Numbered from the stretch's first letter, positions 1 to 8,860 are shown. The stretch is 64,000 bases of DNA from Maribellus sp. YY47 (GCF_023111095.1 NZ_JALGYW010000023.1:17886-81885); one strand, 5' to 3'. Notes: generated by a model from the letters alone, not told the origin. Numbers and translations: made by a program.

Positions 1-960
1 ATTTACCTGTTTTTCTCTCATACGATCAAGAAACAAGCCTACAACCGGAAGTTGCTGCAAACCGTTTTGGAGAAGAATATTCAGTTAGTGGATTATGAGG
101 TCTTGACCAACAAGGAAGGTTTCCGTATAATCGGTTTTGGGCGTTTTGCCGGACTGGTGGGTGCTTACAACGGACTGCGTGCTTTTGGGTTACGAAACCA
201 ATTATTTGATTTAAAACCGGCACATCAGTGTAACGACCTGGCTGAAATGCTGCAGATACTTGATGGGATTCAACTGCCCCCGGTTAAAATCGCGGTAACA
301 GGAGACGGAAGAGTGGCAGGAGGAGTACTGGAGATATTGAATCATATGAAGATTGTTCGGGTTAGTCCTGCCAGTTTTCTGAATGAAACAGCACCCAAAG
401 AAGCGATTTACACACAACTGCTACCCAACAATTATGCTCGCAGAAAAGACGGTGAAGCCTTTGAACTGATGCACTTTTTCAACCATCCCGAAATGTATGA
501 AAATGCGTTTGAGCCTTTTACAAAAGCTACCGATCTGCTGATTGCAGCGGCTTACTGGGATCCAAAAGCACCTGTACTCTTTACGGTTGAAGATGCCCGA
601 ATGGAAGATTTCCGTATCAGCGTAATTTCCGATATTACCTGTGATATTGAAGGATCCGTTCCAACAACAAAACGGGCCTCGACTATCGACGATCCGTTCT
701 ACGATTACAATCCGGAAACCGGTGAACTGGAAGCTGCTTTTTCAAGTCAGTCAAACATTTCGGTGCAGGCGGTCGACAACCTTCCGTGTGAATTACCCAA
801 AGATGCCTCGCTTGACTTTGGCCGAAACCTCATCGATAAAGTTTTTCCAAGTTTATTTGGCGAAGATACCGACGGTATTATTCAGCGGGCTTCGATTACG
901 AAAGACGGGCAACTTACCGGGCGCTTTGTTTATTTACAGGATTTTGCGGAGGGGAAGTGA
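1..960 (+). CDS. Saccharopine dehydrogenase (lysine-forming)-like NAD(P) oxidoreductase, 5' truncated by window
   Basis: The frame is open from base 1, so the N-terminus lies outside the window. The first visible residues include FSHTIKKQ and a nearby LL, the signature of the lysine-ketoglutarate reductase / NAD-dependent saccharopine dehydrogenase family. A Rossmann stretch (KIAVTGDGRVAGG) follows at about nt 289-327. Family members interconvert saccharopine with lysine and 2-oxoglutarate, but in Bacteroidota close homologues are also labelled alanine-dehydrogenase-like, so the substrate is not certain. A TTG at 52 could be misread as a start, but the conserved motif upstream of it shows that it is internal. 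The gene converges on htpG. Confidence 0.8.
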   Translation: MYLFFSHTIKKQAYNRKLLQTVLEKNIQLVDYEVLTNKEGFRIIGFGRFAGLVGAYNGLRAFGLRNQLFDLKPAHQCNDLAEMLQILDGIQLPPVKIAVTGDGRVAGGVLEILNHMKIVRVSPASFLNETAPKEAIYTQLLPNNYARRKDGEAFELMHFFNHPEMYENAFEPFTKATDLLIAAAYWDPKAPVLFTVEDARMEDFRISVISDITCDIEGSVPTTKRASTIDDPFYDYNPETGELEAAFSSQSNISVQAVDNLPCELPKDASLDFGRNLIDKVFPSLFGEDTDGIIQRASITKDGQLTGRFVYLQDFAEGK

Positions 961-1187
961 GCCACAGTAATTTGTAGAGATTGATAGTGAATTATTGTAA
1001 TTGGTTGTTGACTGATGATTCGTCACAGTTGGCAGTCGCAGTCTCAGAGCACAGTCCTCTTTTGGGGTAGTTGCAATTTGGCAATTCCACAATTTTGCAG
1101 TTTCTCGGTTTGCGATTAAAGCATTTATTCATTACTCAATCCGTTAACAAGCCAGTCCTTCAAACCTTCTCCCCTTCAGTCCTTCAT
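961..1187. other. Non-coding spacer with word-like degenerate repeats
   Basis: No gene is visible between the oxidoreductase and the htpG terminator. The stretch is made of short near-repeated words (cagtcgcagtctcagagcac, tttggcaattccacaatttt, ccagtccttcaaaccttc), like two other spacers in this window at 17199-17285 and 28336-28410. Confidence 0.4.
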
Positions 1188-1230
1188 AAAAAAACGCCGA
1201 TCATTCCGTCTGTTGACGGATGACCGACGC
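1188..1230 (-). terminator. Rho-independent terminator of htpG
   Basis: Read on the minus strand, a stem of about 15 bp with minor mismatches (arms 1195-1210 and 1215-1230, TGTT/AACA loop) is followed by seven T residues (the A run at 1188-1194). It lies about 40 nt downstream of the htpG stop. Confidence 0.75.
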
Positions 1231-1268
1231 TGTTTTACTAATCCTTGACCAGATTTTGCTGAACAATT

Positions 1269-3329
1269 TTATTTAATCAATTCAACACTTCGTTTTACAA
1301 ATTTGTCGAGGTCGGCTCCTTTCAACAAACCGTTGGCCAGCAACGCCAGGTCAACCATTTGTTTGGCCAGTTTATTGCTTTTGCCAAATTCAGTCAGCTT
1401 TCCTCTTTTTTCTTCTTCCAGTTTGACCAACTCGCTGTTCAGAGTATCCAGCTTTTCTTTGTCGGCTTGCGGAACTTCTTCGTCCTTTTTGCCTTCTTTG
1501 GCTTTTTCCAGACCAGCGATTTCCTCCTTTTTCACTTTAACAGAAGCTGTCAATTCTTCGAGGTTTTTACCCAGTTTTTTATCCTTGGCATCCAACACTT
1601 TCTTCACCAATGGATGCGAAGTATTCACCACCAAACTCAGGTTTTCGGGCATATCGCCATAGAAGCTCATTCCGCCCTGCATCGCACTCATGTCCTTCAT
1701 CCGGCGCATAAACTCGTTACGCGTAATTACCATTGGCGATCCGCTTTCACCCAAATCCTTGAAGTCAACGATAAAAGAATAATCTGTGGCTTCCGGACAA
1801 ACTGCCTGAAAGATCGGTGACAATTCCTGTTTCTGTTCCCACGACAACTCTTCTTTCGCTGAATCTTCTTTTCTGATCAGGTGCTCCACCACATCCGAGT
1901 CAACACGCACAAAACGTTTGTCTGTATACTGTTGCTCAAATTTATTGATCAGGTGAGGAGTCAGTACATCATCCAGTACCAGCACATCGTACCCTTTATT
2001 TTTGGCTTCTTCCACAAAAGTATACTGTTCGGTTACGTTGGTGGTGTACAGATAAATGGTGTTATTGTCTTTGTCGGTCTGGTTCTCTTTTACCAGCTTT
2101 TCGTATTCTTCCCAGGTAAAATATTTATTCTCCGCATTTTTCAGCAGAAAGAAATTCATGGCCCTATCGTGGAATTTTTCTTCCGTCAGCATTCCGTATT
2201 CGATGAAAATCTTCAGATCGTCCCATTTCTTTTCGAACTCCTCGCGATTATCTTTAAACAACTGGTGCAAACGATCGGCTACTTTTTTATTGATGTGACT
2301 GCTGATCTTTTTCACGTTTGAATCGCTCTGCAAATACGAACGCGAAACGTTCAACGGAATGTCGGGCGAATCGATCACACCGTGCAAAAGTGTCAGGAAT
2401 TCGGGAACGATGCCTTCCACCGAGTCGGTAACAAAAACCTGGTTGCAATACAACTGGATTTTATTTTTCTGAACCTCAAAATTGCTTTTGATTTTCGGGA
2501 AATAAAGGACACCGGTGAGGTTAAACGGATAATCCACGTTCAGGTGAATGTTAAACAGCGGCTCTTCGCCAAACGGGTACAACTGACGGTAGAAGTTCTT
2601 GTAATCTTCGTCTTTCAGGTCTGCCGGAGCTTTTGTCCACGCCGGTGTTGTATCATTTATCTGGTTGTCCTCCTCAGTATCTACCTGCTTTCCGTCTTTC
2701 CAGTCTTTTTTCTTTCCGAAAACCACCGGAATCGGCAGGAACTTACAGTATTTATTCAGGATTTCTGAAATCTTCTGGTCATCGAGGAAACCTTTTTCCT
2801 CTTCGCTGATGTGCATTACAATGTCAGTTCCAACACTGCCTTTTTCCACATCTTCGAGTGTATACTCCGGACTTCCGGTACAACTCCATTTCACTGCCTT
2901 TGCCCCGTCTTTGTACGATTTGGTGATGACATCCACCTTTTCAGAAACCATGAACGAGCTGTAAAAACCCAATCCAAAATGACCGATAATGGCATGGGCA
3001 TCTTCTTTGTATTTATCCAAAAACTCGTTGGCGCCCGAAAAAGCGATCTGGTTAATGTATTTTTCCACCTCTTCGGCTGTCATACCGATACCGTTGTCAG
3101 AAACAGTAATGGTTTTGGCTTCTTTGTCGAGTTTTACAACCACTTTTGCTTCGCTCAAATCGCCGCTGTACTCACCTTTCGAGGCCAGTGTTTTTAGCTT
3201 TTGAGTCGCATCAACGGCGTTCGAGACAATCTCGCGTAAAAAAATGTCGTGGTCAGAATAAAGAAATTTCTTGATTACCGGAAACAGATTTTCGCTGGTA
3301 ACTCCAATTTTTCCTGTCTGCATATTCAT
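1269..3329 (-). CDS. htpG: Molecular chaperone HtpG (Hsp90)
   Basis: Bacterial Hsp90, a dimeric ATP-dependent cytosolic chaperone. The GHKL ATPase domain is complete: the FLREIVSNAVDA helix (Glu33, Asn37), SDNGIGM at about 77-83 with Asp78 for adenine binding, and GHFGLGFYS at 116-124 for the lid. The middle domain carries SRSYLQSD with its conserved Arg. The C-terminal part contains a charged, Lys/Glu-rich insertion, as in Bacteroidota homologues. The length, 686 residues, is somewhat longer than in E. coli (624), as is common in this phylum. The ATG at 3329 is the first before the conserved N-terminus. It has its own terminator at 1188-1230, so it is probably monocistronic. Confidence 0.97.
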   Translation of the reverse strand: MNMQTGKIGVTSENLFPVIKKFLYSDHDIFLREIVSNAVDATQKLKTLASKGEYSGDLSEAKVVVKLDKEAKTITVSDNGIGMTAEEVEKYINQIAFSGANEFLDKYKEDAHAIIGHFGLGFYSSFMVSEKVDVITKSYKDGAKAVKWSCTGSPEYTLEDVEKGSVGTDIVMHISEEEKGFLDDQKISEILNKYCKFLPIPVVFGKKKDWKDGKQVDTEEDNQINDTTPAWTKAPADLKDEDYKNFYRQLYPFGEEPLFNIHLNVDYPFNLTGVLYFPKIKSNFEVQKNKIQLYCNQVFVTDSVEGIVPEFLTLLHGVIDSPDIPLNVSRSYLQSDSNVKKISSHINKKVADRLHQLFKDNREEFEKKWDDLKIFIEYGMLTEEKFHDRAMNFFLLKNAENKYFTWEEYEKLVKENQTDKDNNTIYLYTTNVTEQYTFVEEAKNKGYDVLVLDDVLTPHLINKFEQQYTDKRFVRVDSDVVEHLIRKEDSAKEELSWEQKQELSPIFQAVCPEATDYSFIVDFKDLGESGSPMVITRNEFMRRMKDMSAMQGGMSFYGDMPENLSLVVNTSHPLVKKVLDAKDKKLGKNLEELTASVKVKKEEIAGLEKAKEGKKDEEVPQADKEKLDTLNSELVKLEEEKRGKLTEFGKSNKLAKQMVDLALLANGLLKGADLDKFVKRSVELIK

Positions 3330-3501
3330 TATCGTTTTATGTTATTTTTCGTTTACGACGGGCAAAAAGTCAAACCTTGTGCCAACCGGTATTTTTGTGA
3401 CGAATTGACAGCCGCATATGTAACAAATCAGACAGAATGGTAAAGAATTGATTTTATGTATTCAGCTTTTTGTTTTAATTTTGAGCTATTCACTTCATCA
3501 A

Positions 3502-3732
3502 ATGGAACTGGTTTTAAAATTAAATAAGAAACAGTTGAAGGTCTTTACTGATCTGGCGGATAAACTGAACATCAAACACTTTGTCGTGAATGATGAAGAG
3601 GAAGATGCTGCGTTGTACCGTGCTATGCAGGACGGTGATCAGAATATTTTGGAGGACCCCGATTTAAGCAACTTTGAGAACTGGCTCAAAGAATTAAAAC
3701 TGAATACACAAGACAATTCGAAAAAGATGTGA
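3502..3732 (+). CDS. Putative antitoxin of a RelE/ParE-type toxin-antitoxin pair
   Basis: A 76-residue acidic protein that begins MELVLKLNKKQ and has an acidic centre (NDEEEDAAL). No enzyme motif is visible. It is called an antitoxin from its size, charge and position: its 3' end overlaps the coding sequence of a RelE-family toxin. The frame can be extended upstream to 3448, but that extension is hydrophobic and unlike an antitoxin N-terminus, so the ATG at 3502 was chosen. The folding class is unknown. Such proteins usually bind the toxin with their C-terminus and repress their own promoter, which is known for the family but not seen here. Confidence 0.6.
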   Translation: MELVLKLNKKQLKVFTDLADKLNIKHFVVNDEEEDAALYRAMQDGDQNILEDPDLSNFENWLKELKLNTQDNSKKM

Positions 3733-3953
3733 GGAAATACCCTGAGTTTAAGGGCCAGGTATTCGAAGTCGTCACACGTTTTAAAAACGCATCTTCCCTT
3801 GATGAAATTTCAAATATTAAAAAACTACAATCAAAAGAAAACGACTTTCGGATTAGACTCGGAAACTTTCGCCTTGGTTTTTCAGTCGTTGATGAAACCA
3901 TCTTTTTTAAACGATTTCTTCATCGAAAAGATATCTACAAATATTTCCCATAA
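3693..3953 (+). CDS. RelE/ParE-family toxin, type II toxin-antitoxin system
   Basis: The C-terminal half carries the family signature: FRIRLGNFRLGF, then a core strand and FLHRKDIYKYFP. RelE-fold toxins cleave mRNA at the ribosome or poison gyrase (ParE branch); the exact target is not clear. No ATG exists. GTG at 3729 would remove the first beta strand, yet the frame continues upstream through IKTEYTRQFEKDV, which matches the family N-terminus, back to ATT at 3693 (a stop lies at 3675). I therefore place the start at 3693 with translational coupling to the antitoxin, an overlap of about 40 nt. GTG 3729, overlapping the antitoxin stop by 4 nt, is the fallback. Confidence 0.72.
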   Translation: MKTEYTRQFEKDVRKYPEFKGQVFEVVTRFKNASSLDEISNIKKLQSKENDFRIRLGNFRLGFSVVDETIFFKRFLHRKDIYKYFP

Positions 3954-4054
3954 AAGATAAATGCTTGCTTCATTTGAGGTTTCATGATATTTTCCCTGTT
4001 TTTTATTCCTTCAAAGTCATTTATTTTGTGTCGGTTAAGAATAATGAAAAAAGC

Positions 4055-5518
4055 ATGCTGGAGAAGTATTTCGAAAAGTTCAGGAAAAATATTGTTGGAA
4101 TCGACCAGGAATTTGAGTCGCCTTATGGTAAAAAGAAGATTATTTACGGCGACTGGATTGCCAGCGGCAGGTTGTATCAACCGATTGAAGATCGCATCAC
4201 CAACGATTTAGGCCCTTTTGTAGGAAATACGCACACCGAAACCAGCGAAACCGGCATTCGGATGACACATGCCTACCATCTTTCTCACAAACTAATTAAG
4301 CAACATGTAAACGCAGGTCCCAATGATGTGATCCTTACGGCAGGCTTTGGAATGACAGCCGTCATCAATAAATTTCAGCGTATTCTCGGGCTGAAATACT
4401 GTGGCAAAGTAAGCGGGAAAAGCTGTATAGCTGAACGCGAGCGCCCGGTGGTATTTATCACCCACATGGAACATCATTCGAATCAAACTTCGTGGTACGA
4501 AACCAGTGCCGATGTGGTGGTGATTGAGCCTGGAGAAGGCCTGCTGATTGATACCAATAACCTTCGGAAAGCTTTGGAGCAATACAAAAACAGAACATTC
4601 AAAATCGGATCGTTCACGGCCTGTTCCAACGTAACCGGAGTTCGCACGCCCTACCACGAAATGGCCAAAATAATGCACGAATACGGGGGTGTGTGTTTTA
4701 TCGATTTTGCAGCGTCGGCACCCTACGACGAGATCAATATGCATCCTGAAGATCCGATGGAGAAACTGGATGCCGTTATGTTTTCGCCCCATAAATTTTT
4801 GGGCGGACCGGGATCGTCAGGCGTTATTGTTTTTGATGCTTCGATGTACAAAAACGAAGTGCCCGATCAACCGGGCGGAGGAACTGTAGACTGGACCAAT
4901 CCGTGGGGAAAATATAAATATGTTGACGATATTGAAGTTCGTGAAGATGGCGGAACTCCGGGATTTCTTCAGTCGATTCGAACTGCTTTGTGTTTCGAAC
5001 TGAAAGACAAAATGGGTGTGGAGAATATCCGCAAACGTGAAGAAGAGTTGCTGGAAAGAGCCTTTACCGGACTGGATAAAATACCAGGTTTAAATATTCT
5101 GGCCAACAATGTTCGCGACCGGCTGGGTGTGATTTCCTTTTATGTAGAAGGAATCCACTACAACCTGCTGGTTCGCTTGCTAAACGACCTGTACGGAATC
5201 CAAACCCGGGGCGGCTGTGCCTGTGCCGGAACCTACGGACATTTTTTACTGGAGGTTTCTTACGAAAAATCGGAGGAGATTACCGATAAGATCAGCCACG
5301 GCGACCTTTCTGAAAAACCGGGCTGGGTGCGCTGGTCGTTACACCCGACAATGACCGATGCAGAAGTGGATATTACAGTTGAAGCTCTAAGCGACATTGT
5401 TTCAAACATTGAAGAATACCGGAAAGATTATCAATATATAAACCGGCAAAATGTATTTCAGCATAAAAACGACCGCAGCGATGATGAGTTGATGCAAAAA
5501 TGGTTTACGCTGGAATAA
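4055..5518 (+). CDS. PLP-dependent class V aminotransferase / cysteine desulfurase-like protein
   Basis: A 487-residue fold-type I PLP enzyme of the class V (NifS/SufS-like) superfamily. The Schiff-base lysine is about Lys247 in SPHKFLGGPGSSG. The PLP-binding Asp is in CFIDFAASAP, and THMEHHSNQ matches the conserved His segment. A Cys-rich stretch near the C-terminus (RGGCACAGTYG) resembles the desulfurase catalytic-loop region. At this length it is larger than IscS/SufS (about 405) and no Isc/Suf genes are nearby, so a role in general Fe-S assembly is doubtful. The frame is open from 3965, but the upstream codons look untranslated; the ATG at 4055 gives MLEKYFEKFR, a normal family start. Confidence 0.85.
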   Translation: MLEKYFEKFRKNIVGIDQEFESPYGKKKIIYGDWIASGRLYQPIEDRITNDLGPFVGNTHTETSETGIRMTHAYHLSHKLIKQHVNAGPNDVILTAGFGMTAVINKFQRILGLKYCGKVSGKSCIAERERPVVFITHMEHHSNQTSWYETSADVVVIEPGEGLLIDTNNLRKALEQYKNRTFKIGSFTACSNVTGVRTPYHEMAKIMHEYGGVCFIDFAASAPYDEINMHPEDPMEKLDAVMFSPHKFLGGPGSSGVIVFDASMYKNEVPDQPGGGTVDWTNPWGKYKYVDDIEVREDGGTPGFLQSIRTALCFELKDKMGVENIRKREEELLERAFTGLDKIPGLNILANNVRDRLGVISFYVEGIHYNLLVRLLNDLYGIQTRGGCACAGTYGHFLLEVSYEKSEEITDKISHGDLSEKPGWVRWSLHPTMTDAEVDITVEALSDIVSNIEEYRKDYQYINRQNVFQHKNDRSDDELMQKWFTLE

Positions 5519-5632
5519 GAAATACCTGGTTTTAGGGAATTGTTCTGTAGGGCGCGAAATCGCGGTCACAGACATTCAATAATTTACATAATCCTATTCT
5601 TGCTAAGCTTTGCTTTTTGTATCTTTATCGGG

Positions 5633-6382
5633 ATGGCAAAAAAATACAAAACCGGACTGGTACTAAGTGGCGGAGGGACAAGAGGATTCGCACATCTGGG
5701 AGTAATTGCAGCGCTTATCGAAATGGATATTAAACCCGATGTGATATCGGGGGTGAGCGCCGGAGCAATTGCCGGCGCTTTTATTGCTGCCGGAAAATCG
5801 CCCGAACAAATCATGGAAATCTTCAAGAAAGGCTGGTTTTTTCAATACACCAAAATTCATATTCCGGTGGATGGTTTGCTAAAACTCGACGGTATCAGGG
5901 AAATCATAGAAAAAGAGATCGAGGCAAAAAAAATCGAGGAGCTCGACATTCCTTTTTTTGTGGGTGTATCGAACCTTAACAAGGGAATTGTGGAGTACCG
6001 CAACAAAGGGCCGCTGGGAAAAACAGTACTGGCATCATCGTCGATACCCGTTTTGTTTGCCCCGGTTACACTGGGCCGCGACCTGTATGTAGACGGAGGA
6101 CTGATCGACAATTTCCCGATTGAACCGATAAAAAACGACTGTGAGCAACTTATCGTTTCCAACATCAGCCCAATTAACCCCAAAGCGAAGCTGAAAAACC
6201 TGGTTCAGATTGCCACGCGAACGGTTTACATGAGTGTGAACGCCAAAATCGATGAAGTAAAAAAACAGGCCACGCATTATATTGAACCCCGTGGCATTGA
6301 TGAATACGACATCTTCCTGCGAAAACATGCCGACGAGCTGTACGAAATGGGTTACAAGGCCACGAAAAAAGCTTTTCAATAA
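5633..6382 (+). CDS. Patatin-like phospholipase family protein
   Basis: A 249-residue cytosolic patatin-fold serine hydrolase (RssA/NTE-like branch). The oxyanion loop is GGGTRG, the nucleophile is Ser42 in GVSAG, and the catalytic Asp is about Asp154 in VDGG, giving a complete Ser-Asp dyad. The probable activity is lipid acyl-ester hydrolysis; the substrate is unknown. An in-frame ATG at 5540 would add a hydrophobic stretch, but a -7-like box TATCTTTA at 5620-5627 lies only 6 nt before the ATG at 5633, which argues for the short form with almost no 5' leader. Confidence 0.88.
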   Translation: MAKKYKTGLVLSGGGTRGFAHLGVIAALIEMDIKPDVISGVSAGAIAGAFIAAGKSPEQIMEIFKKGWFFQYTKIHIPVDGLLKLDGIREIIEKEIEAKKIEELDIPFFVGVSNLNKGIVEYRNKGPLGKTVLASSSIPVLFAPVTLGRDLYVDGGLIDNFPIEPIKNDCEQLIVSNISPINPKAKLKNLVQIATRTVYMSVNAKIDEVKKQATHYIEPRGIDEYDIFLRKHADELYEMGYKATKKAFQ

Positions 6383-6412
6383 AAAAGCCATCTCAATACA
6401 AATTGAAATGGC
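6381..6412 (-). terminator. Terminator of the GroES-like gene
   Basis: On the minus strand, 11 bp pair (6402-6412 with 6387-6397, one U-G wobble) and are followed by six T (6381-6386). The plus-strand RNA would have a C-A mismatch and no U tract, so it serves the minus-strand gene. Confidence 0.75.
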
Positions 6413-6442
6413 CCGACTATTCTGATAAGTAATCTACTCTTT

Positions 6443-6826
6443 CTATTTAAAAAGGTTTTCGTCCCGAATAATCATCAAAATGGCAGAATGCGGAAGAATT
6501 ATGTATTTCTCATTATTAAACTCAATCTCGTGCCCGCTTTTATTCAGATAAACCGCCAGATCGCCAATGTGCGTTTGAAGCGGTACATATTTTACCGTTT
6601 CCTTGCTTTCTTTCCATACCTCGTCTTCTTCATTAACCGCAGGAATCGGATAACCAGGGCCCACTTTTACAATGTAGCCACTTTGTATTTGTTCCTTTTC
6701 CTGAACGGTTGGCGGCAGGTAGAGTCCTGATTTGGTTTTACCTGCCGGGTTTTTGGGTTTTACCAGCACACGGTCGCCCACCATGATAAATTTTTCGAGG
6801 TCTTTTTCTTCTATTACTAACGACAT
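6443..6826 (-). CDS. GroES-like co-chaperone family protein
   Basis: A 127-residue protein with a Cpn10 fold signature: GDRVLVKPKNPAGKTKSGLYLPP, then a mobile-loop-like stretch, a central GP-rich turn (VKVGPGYP) and a C-terminal HSAILMIIRD strand. It is longer than canonical GroES (about 95) and has no groEL next to it, so it is probably the stand-alone Bacteroidota GroES paralogue rather than the main co-chaperonin. The ATG at 6826 has a good Shine-Dalgarno (AGGAGAG) a few bases upstream; the frame extends to 6898 but without such a site. Confidence 0.85.
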   Translation of the reverse strand: MSLVIEEKDLEKFIMVGDRVLVKPKNPAGKTKSGLYLPPTVQEKEQIQSGYIVKVGPGYPIPAVNEEDEVWKESKETVKYVPLQTHIGDLAVYLNKSGHEIEFNNEKYIILPHSAILMIIRDENLFK

Positions 6827-7053
6827 ACTCTCTCCTTTTTCAATCCAATAAATAAAATTATTCCGGTTTCGAAATAAAAAATTTGTTCTGCAAACCAATT
6901 TGCCGGAGGTAAAAATAGCAAAGAATCAAGAAATACAATGTTTCACTTCCAAATACAAAAAAAATATTCAAAATAAACATTTTCATATATAGCTGATTTA
7001 ATGCATATTAAAAACTTAAGTTGAGAATATTCTAATTTTTGACGCTACTATGT
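6827..7053. other. AT-rich divergent intergenic region
   Basis: No ORF or RNA gene is recognised. This very AT-rich region separates the GroES-like gene from the secreted repeat protein; its right part leads into the promoter at 7054-7086. Confidence 0.4.
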
Positions 7054-7086
7054 ATTGCATGGTATTAGTTTTTATTCATATATTTG
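7054..7086 (+). promoter_or_regulatory. Bacteroidota-type promoter of the EDWM-repeat gene
   Basis: -33 box ATTG (7054-7057), a 21-nt spacer, then TATATTTG (7079-7086), an exact match to TAnnTTTG. It would give a 5' leader of about 140 nt that ends in a striking A/G-rich tract of repeated aagcaaag/aagaaac words and a strong AGGAGG Shine-Dalgarno. Confidence 0.65.
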
Positions 7087-7235
7087 TAATGCAATGTTCA
7101 ATGTTTTATAAAGTACATTTTAAAAAAAAGTTCTAAAAAACTGTAACGAAACAAAAACTTGATCGTCTTAATAGCAGAAAACAAAAAAACAAGCAAAGCA
7201 AGAAACAAGAAAACAAGAAGCAGGAGGAAAAAGTC

Positions 7236-7769
7236 ATGAAAACAAGAAACAATGTTCAGAAAGCAATCACCAAAACAATGGCAGTCATTATGAGCTTGGT
7301 TTTAATCAGCATAACCGTAAATGCTCAGGAGTTCTGGAAAACAGTTTTGAAAAACAACAGCTTTAGTCAAATTGCTTACGCCATGAGCGAACAAAGAACA
7401 GGAGCTGCAGCAACCACAGAAACATTAGTTGCCGATTACACCGAACTGGGTTCCCTTTTTGTTGCCGAAGCAGAACCTTCACTGCAGTTGGAAGACTGGA
7501 TGACGGATGCAAGCCGCTTCACACCCATGATGGCAATAGTACCGGAAACAGAAAATGCATTGGAACTGGAAGACTGGATGATGAATGAAAGTCTGTTCAG
7601 CAGCACTGCCGGCATGCTAACAGTTGAAGCAGAACCCGCATTGCAAGTAGAAAGCTGGATGACCGATGCATCAAGATTCGACGTAAGAAATTTGAAAGTA
7701 GAAACCGAAGTTGAACCCAAACTGAAAGTAGAAAACTGGATGACAAACAACTTGGCCTGGAAATTTTAA
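7236..7769 (+). CDS. Secreted protein with four EDWM repeats, function unknown
   Basis: A 177-residue protein with a signal peptide (cleavage probable after VNA at 30). It has four degenerate repeats at about 78-95, 104-121, 131-148 and 156-173, each built as E-x-E-P/N-x-L-x-L/V-E-x-W-M followed by T/M, D/N and often SRF or SLF. I do not recognise a named family. The repeats are short, acidic and amphipathic with an invariant Trp-Met pair, which suggests a binding or assembly surface rather than an enzyme (inference). An AGGAGG Shine-Dalgarno at about 7221 and a consensus promoter imply strong expression. A terminator follows at 7791, so the gene is monocistronic. Confidence 0.85.
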   Translation: MKTRNNVQKAITKTMAVIMSLVLISITVNAQEFWKTVLKNNSFSQIAYAMSEQRTGAAATTETLVADYTELGSLFVAEAEPSLQLEDWMTDASRFTPMMAIVPETENALELEDWMMNESLFSSTAGMLTVEAEPALQVESWMTDASRFDVRNLKVETEVEPKLKVENWMTNNLAWKF

Positions 7770-7790
7770 ACAGCGAATACCTCATTTTTA

Positions 7791-7827
7791 AACCGTTATC
7801 TTTCGAAAGAAGATAGCGGTTTTTTTA
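7791..7827 (+). terminator. Terminator of the EDWM-repeat gene
   Basis: A 12-bp stem (AACCGTTATCTT with AAGATAGCGGTT, one wobble), a 7-nt loop, then a T run starting at 7820. Confidence 0.85.
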
Positions 7828-8062
7828 TGGCAAAATTTTACTGATTATATTTTATACTCATCTTCTTATCCTTCCGTCTTAATGCCTAACCGTTTACTTA
7901 TCTTTTCGCTATTTGAATTCGAAGAAAATACAAATGATTTCAATAAGAAACATCGAATAAGGAATAAGAAATCAGGAAATAAAACTGATCATCTCTCCAT
8001 TGCTTAAGCAAGAACCAGGACAGTGGGTTAATAAAACAGAATTAAAAATATTTTATGGACGA

Positions 8063-8842
8063 TTAGGTAATCGGATAATCATTGTGAATGTCAGTCAATA
8101 CTTCGCAGCCGGTTGCTGTTACCAAAACGGTGTGTTCAAACTGCGCCGAAAGCTTATTGTCGATCGTTCGCGCTGTCCAGCCATCGTTCTTGTCGACGCT
8201 TGCCTTGGGTTTTCCTTCGTTAATCATCGGCTCGATGGTAAAGATCATTCCCGGCCGCATTTCCGGTCCCGAATTCCGACGTGAAGCATGATCAACCTGG
8301 GGCTCTTCGTGAAATTCGACCCCTACCCCATGACCACAAAACTCATAAACCACACTAAATCCCTGGGCTTTTGCGTAACGGCTGATCACAAAGCCAATGT
8401 TACCAAAACGGTTTCCGGGTTTTACCTGTTCAATACCCAAATCGAGGCAATGCAAAGCCACATCGATCAGCTCGTCGGCCACCGAACTGATTTTGCCCAC
8501 GGTATACATTCTGGAAGTATCGCCATAATAACCGTCGAGAATGGTTGTAACATCAATATTCAAAATATCGCCTGATTTGAGGATGGTCTGTTTCGATGGT
8601 ATTCCATGACAGATCACGTCGTTTAAAGAGATACAGCTTGATTTGGGATAACCATTGTATCCCTTGGTGGCAGGAATAGCTCCATGGGAACGAATAAATT
8701 CGTCGATTTTATCATCGATGTATTCCGTATTTACACCTTCTTTTACAAATTGCCCTGCGTAATCCAGAGCCTGAGCAGCCAGTTTGGCACTTTTTCGGAT
8801 GCCTTCAATCTGCTCCGGTGTTTTAATCAAAATCTTTCCCAT
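8063..8842 (-). CDS. map: Methionine aminopeptidase, type I
   Basis: Removes the initiator methionine from nascent proteins in the cytosol. The 259-residue pita-bread fold shows the five metal ligands in order: Asp in NIDVTTI, Asp in GDTSRM, His in the CGHGVG region, Glu in FTIEPMI and Glu in FEHTVLV. The conserved HEEPQ follows the His. The start ATG at 8842 gives MGKILIKTPEQIEGIRKS, the usual type I N-terminus; the open frame upstream (to 8911) contains the promoter and is not coding. It stands alone rather than in the ribosomal-protein operon. Confidence 0.95.
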   Translation of the reverse strand: MGKILIKTPEQIEGIRKSAKLAAQALDYAGQFVKEGVNTEYIDDKIDEFIRSHGAIPATKGYNGYPKSSCISLNDVICHGIPSKQTILKSGDILNIDVTTILDGYYGDTSRMYTVGKISSVADELIDVALHCLDLGIEQVKPGNRFGNIGFVISRYAKAQGFSVVYEFCGHGVGVEFHEEPQVDHASRRNSGPEMRPGMIFTIEPMINEGKPKASVDKNDGWTARTIDNKLSAQFEHTVLVTATGCEVLTDIHNDYPIT

Positions 8843-8860
8843 AAACCTTAAATATGCACG

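Noticed and set aside
1359..3197. Several long plus-strand frames opposite htpG
   Set aside because: Antisense shadows of a conserved gene with no motif of their own.
3965..4054. N-terminal extension of the class V aminotransferase
   Set aside because: Hydrophobic text unlike the family; ATG 4055 gives the expected start.
4475..4485. ttcgaatca text that recalls a tRNA T-loop
   Set aside because: Lies in a coding region and no acceptor or anticodon stems surround it; no tRNA found elsewhere either.
5540..5632. Extension of the patatin with a hydrophobic segment
   Set aside because: A -7-like box lies inside it, directly before ATG 5633.
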